A stretch of 64,000 bases of DNA, taken from Streptomyces parvus. GTDB lineage: Bacteria; Actinomycetota; Actinomycetes; Streptomycetales; Streptomycetaceae. Each line of letters starts with the position of its first letter. The stretch's first letter is position 1. The stretch covers positions 167,209-231,208 of the forward strand of contig NZ_BMRY01000001.1 of the NCBI RefSeq assembly GCF_014648875.1. The letters are read 5' to 3'. Shown here piece by piece: positions 46,522-53,612 of the stretch. The notes beneath the pieces are model-generated. The model ran no database searches and was not told the origin of the DNA. It saw only the letters and a list, made by a program, of their open reading frames with translations. The position numbers and the translations under genes were made by a program.

Positions 46522-46957
46522 GCTTCCATGCCAAAACGCACACGGCCTCCGGACCGTTGCTCATTTCGAGTCGCGTAGCGCCCCGAACGACGCACCCTGC
46601 CTCCTCTGTTGGCAGATTTTCGCAGGTCAAAGTCACTTCGCGAGGCATTCGGTGGCCGTACTCACGGCGAAATTCCGACCGTGTCGCCAACCCACAGGCC
46701 AAGAACGTCTCTTTCCCTGAAAACCGCGTTTGACCTGCCTGAATATGGCGGACGGCACACCGAAACGCACACGGTGTGGTGGGTCGTCACTCTTTCCCCC
46801 TCCGTCGGGCACCAAAATGACGATGTGTGGCGCGGGCGTCTCTTCGGTGGCAGCCAGGCACAGGAGGTCCTGCATGCCGTGTGGGGTGGCGGCCCCGGTC
46901 GTCCTTCATGTCCGGGCCGCGCCGGGCTTGTCCTCCGCGCTGCTCGGCCAGGCACCG
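46522..46957. other. 436-bp gene-free stretch after tRNA-Arg
   Basis: No coding sequence could be supported. GC content is visibly lower than average and short AT-rich patches occur (for example around 46610-46640 and 46725-46745). The 12-mer AAACGCACACGG appears twice (46534-46545, 46763-46774). No integrase or copy of the tRNA 3' end was seen, so any past integration is not proven. Confidence 0.4.
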
Positions 46958-47734
46958 TCATTCCTCCTTGCCCTTGGCCTTCTTCGGCGCCTGGCGGTCC
47001 TGCTGCGACTCGTTGTCAAGCGACTGCCCCGGCGCTCTTTCGTTCTTCTTCGCGGCATCCGGAGACTTACCCTTCTCCGGCCCTGGCGGTTTGGCCGTGT
47101 CTCGTGTCAGCCGGGCACAGTAAGCGGGAACCTCCGCCGCGCCGCCGGCTTTCTCCTCGAGGCGCTCCATGGACCGGCTTCGAGGCGCGGTGCCGTGGCG
47201 TTCCACTGCACGCAGGTACACCTTGCATTGGGCGCGGGTGTCAGCGTGCTCGGCATCGGGCCCCGGCCCCGGGTGTCGCGAGCGGCCCACCGACGGATCG
47301 GGACGTGGTGGCACGGGCAGCTGACCCTCCGGTGTAGCTGTCCGGGACGGTGGGGCACTGGGCTGCTGTGTCGTGGGCGCGTCCTGCCGCGCGCCACCGC
47401 CGCGCTCGAAGGGCGAGGGAATCGCCCCTGTCCCGGCCGCGACGGCCACGCCTCCCAGAGTGACGGCGGCGCCCGCCGCCGCGAGCAGTACCTTGAGCGA
47501 GGGCATGCGGAAGGGACCGGCCGCGAGAGGGCGCGGTTCGGCAGCCCGCCAGTCGTCCTGGGGCCGTGCGTCCGCGGCACGATCGAACAGACTGCCGTCG
47601 TCCCGCGCAGTACGGAAGGCTCTGAGCGCCTGCTCATGCGCCGCGGGGTCGAGTTCACCGCCGCGGGCCGCCGACTTCAGGAGCGCGGTCAATTCTGGGG
47701 TTGTGGGGTCTTCCCGTTCCGGTGCCATGCTCAT
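46958..47734 (-). CDS. membrane protein overlapping the sigma gene (candidate anti-sigma factor)
   Basis: 258 residues with a cytoplasmic N-terminus of about 75 residues (TTPELTALLKSAARGGELDPAAHEQALRAF), one membrane helix (SLKVLLAAAGAAVTLGGVAVAAG, about 79-101) and an extracytoplasmic Pro/Ser/Lys-rich domain containing two Cys about 36 apart (AQCKVYL, AYCARL). The ATG overlaps the stop of the sigma-factor gene in ATGA form, the classic arrangement of sigma/anti-sigma pairs, but no zinc-binding anti-sigma motif is visible, so the role is inferred from context. Confidence 0.7.
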   Translation of the reverse strand: MSMAPEREDPTTPELTALLKSAARGGELDPAAHEQALRAFRTARDDGSLFDRAADARPQDDWRAAEPRPLAAGPFRMPSLKVLLAAAGAAVTLGGVAVAAGTGAIPSPFERGGGARQDAPTTQQPSAPPSRTATPEGQLPVPPRPDPSVGRSRHPGPGPDAEHADTRAQCKVYLRAVERHGTAPRSRSMERLEEKAGGAAEVPAYCARLTRDTAKPPGPEKGKSPDAAKKNERAPGQSLDNESQQDRQAPKKAKGKEE

Positions 47735-48294
47735 CCTTCGCGGCGGTTCATCGCTGCGACTCGTCCCGCCAGCCTCTTGAGTCCGCGGTGTGCTGCGGAT
47801 CGTACTGCGCCTGGGCGCTTGCTTAGCACGCGCGCGGCAGATGCACCGTCCAGACCCACGACGACCCGTAGCAGTACAGCCTCTGCCTGATCGCGTGGAA
47901 GGCCGCCGATCAGGTCCAGCGCCTGACGGGTGGAGAAGTTCTCCAACACCGCCGATTCGGTGTCCTTCACGTCCGGCACCTGGAGCATGTCCGCCTCGAT
48001 CACCGAGATCAGCGGGCGCCGCCGTTGCCTTCGCAGGTGGTCCAGTGCCCGGTACCGGGCGATGGTCGCCGTCCAGCCCCGGAACCCCGCGCCGTCGCCG
48101 CGGAACCGGCCGATGTCGCGGGCGATCTCCAGCCACGCCTCCCCGGCCACGTCCTCGGCCTCGCCGCCGACCAGCCCGCGCAGGTAGCCGAGGATTCCTG
48201 GCTGCACCAGCCGGTATGCCGTTGCGAACGCGTCCTCGTCGCCGCGCTGCGCACGCTCGACAGCCGCGCCGAGCTCCGCGTCGTACTCCCCCAC
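47731..48294 (-). CDS. ECF-type RNA polymerase sigma factor
   Basis: 187 residues with region 2 (DAFATAYRLVQPGILGYLRGLVG...EDVAGEAWLEIARDIGRFRG, GFRGWTATIARYRALDHLRRQRRRP) and region 4 (LPRDQAEAVLLRVVVGLDGASAARVLSKRPGAVRSAAHRGLKRL) as a helix-turn-helix. The GTG at 48294 has GAGGAAAG before it; frame open to 48378. It directs RNA polymerase to specific promoters, probably in response to an envelope signal through the overlapping membrane protein. Confidence 0.88.
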   Translation of the reverse strand: MGEYDAELGAAVERAQRGDEDAFATAYRLVQPGILGYLRGLVGGEAEDVAGEAWLEIARDIGRFRGDGAGFRGWTATIARYRALDHLRRQRRRPLISVIEADMLQVPDVKDTESAVLENFSTRQALDLIGGLPRDQAEAVLLRVVVGLDGASAARVLSKRPGAVRSAAHRGLKRLAGRVAAMNRREG

Positions 48295-48385
48295 GCTTTC
48301 CTCTTCGTGCTGCCTCGGCACCGCACACCGTGCCCGTGTCGCAGGGCGAGCCCCCATGAGATCTGCGTACACCGACACGAAAGCG

Positions 48386-48898
48386 TCACACGGAGCAGGA
48401 TCTTCGGGCCGTCGGAACGGTCCGACGGCCGTGCAGCATCAGATAGAAGCGCTGGACCGACTCCTCGGGCCCGCCGGTCTCGAAGCGGTTGACCACCTTC
48501 CCCAGCGGATTCCACACCCGCCCGTCAGGCATCCGGACGCCGACGGGCTGGCCGAACAATTCCCGCTGCTGAGGGCTCAGATCCACCCAGTGCGCACCGG
48601 CCCTGCGGACGATGACCTCACCGGTGTACCCACCGAGGTTCTGCAGGAGAGCGATCGGCCGCCCCACATGACCGGAACTGCCGCGTCGCGCTCCGTCGAT
48701 GATGAAGTCGACGAGGCGCAGGCTGGCGACGGAATAGTCGAAAGGAAGCCGACTGCGGGCCGCCAGGCCGCCCACGACCGTGTTCACGTATGCGCGCATG
48801 CCGGCCGCGTCGGGCAACGCTTCGTAGTCCAGATCCATGTAGATCCCAGCGACCTGCGCGGGGCGTACATCACGGGCACCGGATGTGAGACCAGTCAC
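48386..48898 (-). CDS. hypothetical protein
   Basis: About 170 residues from the GTG at 48898 (GGGAG upstream); an ATG at 48838 is an alternative. It starts just past the transpeptidase remnant, so the frame further upstream to 49054 is not credible. Two recognisable blocks are a helical N-terminal part (GMRAYVNTVVGGLAARSRLPFDYSVASL) and a beta-rich part (GGYTGEVIVRRAGAHWVDLS, MPDGRVWNPLGKVVNRFETG). I do not recognise the family; GTVIVR-type proteins with similar layout occur near toxin loci in streptomycetes, but this is a guess. Confidence 0.55.
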   Translation of the reverse strand: MTGLTSGARDVRPAQVAGIYMDLDYEALPDAAGMRAYVNTVVGGLAARSRLPFDYSVASLRLVDFIIDGARRGSSGHVGRPIALLQNLGGYTGEVIVRRAGAHWVDLSPQQRELFGQPVGVRMPDGRVWNPLGKVVNRFETGGPEESVQRFYLMLHGRRTVPTARRSCSV

Positions 48899-48914
48899 TC
48901 CGACCGCTCCCGGC

Positions 48915-49112
48915 TCATCCGACGGCGATACGCGGGCGCGCCGACGGCTCGACCCAGCCCGTGCACCGGTCCATCGTCGCGCGTGGCACGGACACGCAAC
49001 CGGGCGTCGCGCCTTTGCCGTTGACGTGCAGGAAGATCCCGGCACAGCGCCCAAGCGCGACGGGCTCGCTCCTGAGAGCGAGAACCGGCTCGGCCGACGC
49101 CGTGTCCGCGGG
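48915..49112 (-). pseudogene. C-terminal remnant of an L,D-transpeptidase (YkuD-type)
   Basis: Reading the minus strand in the frame ending at the TGA 48915-48917 gives CAGIFLHVNGKGATPGCVSV, then PRATMDRCTGWVEPSARPRIAVG and a stop. That is the C-terminus of actinobacterial L,D-transpeptidase-like proteins, with the active-site His (FLHV) and Cys (PGCVSV) still readable. No matching N-terminal domain precedes it: the frame merges directly with the stop of the DUF3152 gene at 49113. It appears to be a truncated relic. Confidence 0.65.
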
Positions 49113-50045
49113 TCACGGGACCGCTGGGCCGCCCAGGTACGCGCCGGACCGGTTGTAGGGCCATGCGTTGGCGACGCAACCCTTCAGGCCCTTGATCTGC
49201 TGCATCATCGCCGGGGCGGGCTCGCCCGGCCCCGGGCAGGTCTCGTGGCCCCGGCCGATGCCGTGGCCGACCTCGTGGTTGATGATCAGCGCGCGGTAGT
49301 CGCCGATCGGCCCATCGAACTCCGGAGAACCCAGCACCCAGCGCTTGAGGTTGACGACCACGTTCTCCCCTACCCGGCAGTTCACCTCGCCCCTGGTCTG
49401 GAGACCGGCGGCCCCGCAGATCCGGTCGACCGTGCCGGGCGTGGCGATCTTCACCGCCAGGTCGTAGGGCCCGGAGCTCACCAGCCGGAACGAGTGCGTA
49501 CCGCTGCGGGCCCAGCCCCGCTTGTCAGCGAGGATCGAGGAAACCTCGGCGGCGGCGTCAGCGGCCCGGATGTCGATGCCGTCCTCGACCATCACCTTGT
49601 AGCGCACCACCCGGCTTCCGCTGCCGATAGCTGCCCCGTCGGTGCGGGACATCGTGAACGTACCGGGGCCGGTGGCGGGAACGTCGATGGTGTCGTCCTC
49701 CGGGGAGGACGACGGTGACGGCGACGTGGAAGCAGCGGCCTTCAGGGACGGACTGCTCTTGAGGGATGGGCTGGGACTGCTGCTCGGGGACGCGCTGCCG
49801 GAATCGCCCGGCCGGGTCGTCAGGGGGGTGGCGGTGTCCTCGGCCACCGCCTCGGCCTGCGTGTCCTGCCAGTGCGCGACGGCTGCTCCCCCGCCCAGCG
49901 TGGCGCAGAGGAATGCGCCGATGGCCACCCCGCGTGCCGCATCGCGGTTGCCCGCTTGTCTGCGGCTGCCGGCACGCGCGCGGCGTCTTCGGCCGCCACC
50001 GCCGGATGGGACCGATCTGCGCCGACTCGGTGCTTGCCGACCCAC
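49113..50045 (-). CDS. DUF3152 family secreted zinc-metalloprotease-like protein
   Basis: 310 residues. A basic leader, a membrane/signal segment (GVAIGAFLCATLGGGAAVAHW, about 39-59), a Ser/Pro-rich linker with repeated SPSLKSSPSLK, then a DUF3152 domain (about 125-310) with the zinc site HEVGHGIGRGHE at 257-268 (His257, Glu258, His261, His267) as in metzincin-like proteases, and several cysteines. Membrane-anchored or secreted; substrate unknown. GTG at 50045. Confidence 0.85.
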   Translation of the reverse strand: MGRQAPSRRRSVPSGGGGRRRRARAGSRRQAGNRDAARGVAIGAFLCATLGGGAAVAHWQDTQAEAVAEDTATPLTTRPGDSGSASPSSSPSPSLKSSPSLKAAASTSPSPSSSPEDDTIDVPATGPGTFTMSRTDGAAIGSGSRVVRYKVMVEDGIDIRAADAAAEVSSILADKRGWARSGTHSFRLVSSGPYDLAVKIATPGTVDRICGAAGLQTRGEVNCRVGENVVVNLKRWVLGSPEFDGPIGDYRALIINHEVGHGIGRGHETCPGPGEPAPAMMQQIKGLKGCVANAWPYNRSGAYLGGPAVP

Positions 50046-50304
50046 GGCTCACCATCCCCCTGGCTGAACGGCGCTGCGCGGCACTGTGCGGTGCGGCGGG
50101 CCGATGAATACGGGTGGCCCGGACTGCCCCAGGCGCCCGGCGATCTCATGTCCCCCGGCCCGGCGTGAACCGACGCACCCATCCTGACCAGGAAAGCTTT
50201 AGTGGCACAAACAGGCGACGGTCAAACCAACGGACTAACGGGGCATTCCTCGCAACCTGCAACGCGCTCCGCACCTCCGTGCTGGCCTCCCCCTACTCGG
50301 CATT
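50046..50304. other. intergenic stretch upstream of the DUF3152 gene
   Basis: No gene supported. Contains an AT-rich patch around 50195-50240, a plausible promoter region for the DUF3152 gene. Confidence 0.35.
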
Positions 50305-50998
50305 TCACCCGCCCAGCCGGCCTTCGACGACGGTCCGGGTGATCAGCGCTCCCCGTCGCACATCAGGCGTAGACCCGCTTGGCCACGGCCTCGTTCGCGG
50401 CGGCGGCGCCTCCGGTAGAACCGGCGAAGTTCGCCGATGTGCGCCAAGAGGTCCTCGACCATCCAGTACGGCGCCGTGCCGACCACCCTGGCGTCCAGTT
50501 GGGACCGGTGCCGGCGGAGCAGGTCCTGGTCGTCGACGCCGTCGCGGGTCTCGCACGCGCGGCCCCTCACCCTCTCGGTGCTCAGGATCAGCAGAACGTC
50601 GACGTGCTCGCCCAGGGTCGCGGCGTGTTCCCCGCCGTGGACCGCACGGAGTGTGCGACGCCCGCCCCGGCGTCGTCTCCGTCCGAGCGCCCGTCCGCAC
50701 CGTCACGGACCCGGCCTGGACGTCTTCGTCGCGTACCTCAAGTCGGCCACCACCGCGTGACGCAGCGGGCTCTCGGCCGGGGCGCGTCCAGCGCCCGGTC
50801 GGAAGCCCGCTCACGGACAGGGTTCAGGGAATGTCGTACTGCAGCGTGCGCGCGTCCGAGCCGGAGGCGGCGCGCACCCGGTAAACGTACTAACCGACGT
50901 TGCCGCCGTCGGGGCCGTCGAGGCGGCCCGGTGGGTGTCTGAGCCGCCGGTGAAGCAGTCGACCGAAAGGTGATCGACCGGCCGGGGCGGCGCCCTGG
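50305..50998 (-). pseudogene. gene debris including a duplicated SUKH-gene tail
   Basis: Positions 50311-50348 match 51011-51048 (the 3' end of the following SUKH gene) at 35 of 38 bases and encode ALITRTVVEGRLGG against LITRTVLEGRLGTER, in a frame ending at 50305. Further upstream on the minus strand short, possibly degenerate coding stretches read through (for example 50343-50645, LDARVVGTAPYWMVEDLLAH, ending CDGER) and, at 50824-50920, VYRVRAASGSDARTLQYDIP preceded by an in-frame TAG. No intact gene is present; this looks like a decayed duplicate and its neighbours. Confidence 0.55.
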
Positions 50999-52381
50999 CT
51001 ACCTCTCGGTGCCCAGGCGGCCTTCGAGGACGGTCCTGGTGATCAGCGGGCGGCCCCACAAGGCGAGGAGTTCGTTGGCGAGCGCCATGATCGGGAGGGG
51101 GTGCCGTTCGCCCTGCACCTCGATGGCGGCGGCCGAAAGCCCCCGCGGGACGGCGTCGGCGTCAAGGAGGACGCGCCATTCCTCGGGCCCGAGCTCCAAG
51201 TACTCAAGGCCGGTCAGATGGGCAATCTCCAGGGGATCGGCGAGCGCACCCGGGTAGGCGCTGAGGGTCCGCAGGCGGGGCAGACCGACGAGCGGCTCGA
51301 GGCTGAGCGGCTCGCCCTCCCATACGCCGATGCCGAGCACCTCCAGATCGGGGTGCGCGGCGGCCTCCACGCTGTTCAGGCTTCGGACATTCACCCGGGC
51401 CACCACCGGCGGATGGTCCCAGGCACGTCCCGAGTACCAGCGGTTGCGGCGGTTCACCACCATGTCGGTCAGGGAGTCGGCGCGCAGTTCGGCACCGATG
51501 TTCCGCTCGTGGTCGAGCATGATGATCTGCCCGACGTGTCCGGTCGGCCCCGGTGTCAGATCGACCGCCACCCGGTCGCCTCCACCGCTGTCGCCGAAGA
51601 CTATCCAGCCGGGAGAGCCGACCAGATCCTGCACCGCAGCGTCCGGAGCCGTGGCTACCGCGTCCATCGCCGCGAACCGCCAGGGAGAGGGGCGGGACTT
51701 CACATCCGCGACATACAGCCGGTCCAGCGAGAAGAGCTCGCAGCCGACCGCGTCGGCGATGCGCTCCATCGCCTCGTAGGCTCCCGCCCCGTCCTCCCAC
51801 CGCCCATGTGTCACCCGGTAGAGCACCTTGAGCTCCTCGGGCAGCGCGATGCCGAGGCGCGCCTCCGCCTCGGCGATCTCTGCCTCGGTCGCTCCGATGG
51901 CGTCGGGCATCCGCTCCCGGAGGGTCCGCTCCAGCAGCGCCAGATCCACCGACGGCGACGGCCCCGTGGCGGGCGCCGGTTCGGGAAGGCGGCGCCAGGG
52001 CTCGGGGACGGCTCCCTCGACCAGGAGCAGCGCACCCAGGTAGGGACTGACAAAGCCCGGCTCCACGGCCGGACCCGCGTCGAACACGCTCAGCACAGTC
52101 TTCCCGTCCGGTGCGCTCTCCACCATGAAAGAGACGTCGCCCACGCCGTCGGCCTTGAGCGCGCTCTGCACGCGCTCCACTGCGGTGAACTCGTCCTGCA
52201 TGTCCTCGACCTGGGCGGCCCGTCCCGGCAGGGGGAGAGGCTGCTGCACGGGCACACTCCAGCCGCCGTGCCCGATCTGGCCCGTCACATGGCCGCCCGG
52301 CACGGCAAGCTGCTCCGCGTTGGAGGACTGCACGAGCCGCAGCAACGGCTCCCAGGTCGCGAAGTCATGCCTCCAGGGCAT
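50999..52381 (-). CDS. SMI1/KNR4 (SUKH)-family protein, candidate immunity protein
   Basis: 460 residues. The middle (about 165-320) carries the SUKH signature TEAEIAEAEARLGIALPEEL, followed by LYRVTHGRWEDGAGAYE and DGGDRVAVDLTPG, in a family known mainly as immunity proteins against secreted polymorphic nuclease toxins. The N- and C-terminal parts (including leucine-rich WEGEPLSLEPLVGLPRLRTL) are additional modules. ATG at 52381 has GGAGG upstream. The gene lies two genes after the RHS toxin gene on the same strand. Its last 38 bp are duplicated 700 bp downstream. Confidence 0.75.
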   Translation of the reverse strand: MPWRHDFATWEPLLRLVQSSNAEQLAVPGGHVTGQIGHGGWSVPVQQPLPLPGRAAQVEDMQDEFTAVERVQSALKADGVGDVSFMVESAPDGKTVLSVFDAGPAVEPGFVSPYLGALLLVEGAVPEPWRRLPEPAPATGPSPSVDLALLERTLRERMPDAIGATEAEIAEAEARLGIALPEELKVLYRVTHGRWEDGAGAYEAMERIADAVGCELFSLDRLYVADVKSRPSPWRFAAMDAVATAPDAAVQDLVGSPGWIVFGDSGGGDRVAVDLTPGPTGHVGQIIMLDHERNIGAELRADSLTDMVVNRRNRWYSGRAWDHPPVVARVNVRSLNSVEAAAHPDLEVLGIGVWEGEPLSLEPLVGLPRLRTLSAYPGALADPLEIAHLTGLEYLELGPEEWRVLLDADAVPRGLSAAAIEVQGERHPLPIMALANELLALWGRPLITRTVLEGRLGTER

Positions 52382-52465
52382 CGGTGTCCTCCGGTTGTTC
52401 GGTTGATCGCAAGGAACGTGCGCATCAGGCAAGGCGCCGATCTCGGCGGGTCGAACGGGCGCGGC

Positions 52466-53458
52466 TCAGTCGCGTGTGTTGCCCTGCAGCCGGCGTTGCA
52501 GGAAGGTGGCAAAGGTCTCGTCCTCCGGGCAGATGAGAGCGGAGCCGTCCGGCTCGATGTAGCCGACGCGCCAGTCCTGAGGATCGTCCTTGGCAGTGAG
52601 CCAACCGGCCGCTCGGCCCTCCACCTCTCCCCACTGCAGGAACCGCCGATCCTCGGTCAGCCGGCGTAGCGCCGGGGCCGCCCGGCTCGCTGCACTGTCG
52701 CCGCCGGTGTGCACGACGGAAAACACCCGCACCCCCGCGATGACCCCGCCGGGGAATTCCTTCATGACCGCCACGTAGTCCTCCGGAAGCCTGTCGCACG
52801 AGTCGCTGGCAGCCCGGTCCACAAGCTCTTCCGCATACTGCCGGATGCCCGGAACACCGATACTCCGCACCATCGTGACGATGTGTTCCACTGCCCCGAT
52901 GTCCCGCTTCGCCAGGGTCATGGCCGTCTCACGCATGTCGTCGTAGACATCCCAGTAGGAGCCCGATTCGAACTGCTCATCGGTCTCGAAGTCGGGAACT
53001 CCTTCGGCGCGCCCGAGAAGAGCCCGCACGATGAATTCGGATGCGGAGAACGGAAGGTCCACCCAGACCTGGAAATCCGATTCGGTGAGAACGGTCGTCC
53101 AATTCTCGGTGTCCGGGTCGGTGGTGTCCCACATCAGCACACCATCACGTGCGGTGCGGCCCCACGGAACCATCCCGCCGGGGTGAGGGAAGAAGGACAG
53201 CGGAACGTCCTGTTCGCGGGCTCGCAGGGACTCCTTCATAGCCGCGATGCGCGGCGCGGCATCCTTCGTGAATTCCTCCAGCGAACGCACTGGGAGGTAA
53301 GGGCGCGTGGGGACCACGGAGCCCGCAATCACACCCTTCTGCACCGCTTGGACCAGCAGTTCGAAGTCGGCGGGGATCACTTCCCCGTGCCCGCTGCCCT
53401 CCGGCGGAGGAGCCGGGACATCGAGACCGAGGAGTCGGATGACGTCGAGGTGGTGCAT
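52466..53458 (-). CDS. SUKH-like protein next to the RHS gene, candidate immunity protein
   Basis: 330 residues, ATG at 53458 preceded by AGGAAG. Two SUKH-like core motifs are visible: IPADFELLVQAVQKGVIAGS near residue 30 and LPEDYVAVMKEFPGGVIAGV near residue 235. This type of duplicated SMI1/KNR4 domain is typical of streptomycete immunity proteins. It is the first gene after the RHS protein (about 155 bp away), on the same strand, separated by a perfect palindrome, which makes it the prime immunity candidate. Confidence 0.65.
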   Translation of the reverse strand: MHHLDVIRLLGLDVPAPPPEGSGHGEVIPADFELLVQAVQKGVIAGSVVPTRPYLPVRSLEEFTKDAAPRIAAMKESLRAREQDVPLSFFPHPGGMVPWGRTARDGVLMWDTTDPDTENWTTVLTESDFQVWVDLPFSASEFIVRALLGRAEGVPDFETDEQFESGSYWDVYDDMRETAMTLAKRDIGAVEHIVTMVRSIGVPGIRQYAEELVDRAASDSCDRLPEDYVAVMKEFPGGVIAGVRVFSVVHTGGDSAASRAAPALRRLTEDRRFLQWGEVEGRAAGWLTAKDDPQDWRVGYIEPDGSALICPEDETFATFLQRRLQGNTRD

Positions 53459-53541
53459 GTTTCTTCCTTTCTGATCCTCGGTCCGCATCCGGACCGCCCC
53501 TTCGGCGAGGAACGGGCCTCGCCATCTACGACAACGCCGGC

Positions 53542-53581
53542 GGCGGTGGGGGTGAGCGGCCGGCCGCTCACCCCCACCGCC
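53542..53581. terminator. perfect 40-bp palindrome between toxin and immunity genes
   Basis: Positions 53542-53561 (GGCGGTGGGGGTGAGCGGCC) are followed immediately by their exact reverse complement at 53562-53581, with no loop. As RNA it folds to about 18 bp with a four-base loop. A second hairpin (CTCAGGAG 53603-53610 / CTCCTGAG 53618-53625) overlaps the RHS stop codon. It may terminate RHS transcription or serve as a protein-binding site. Confidence 0.6.
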
Positions 53582-53612
53582 TCAGCTGCGGCGGATCAGT
53601 CCCTCAGGAGAC

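Noticed and set aside
46534..46774. Repeated 12-mer AAACGCACACGG as a possible att repeat
   Set aside because: Too short, not part of the tRNA sequence, and no integrase or matching structure nearby.
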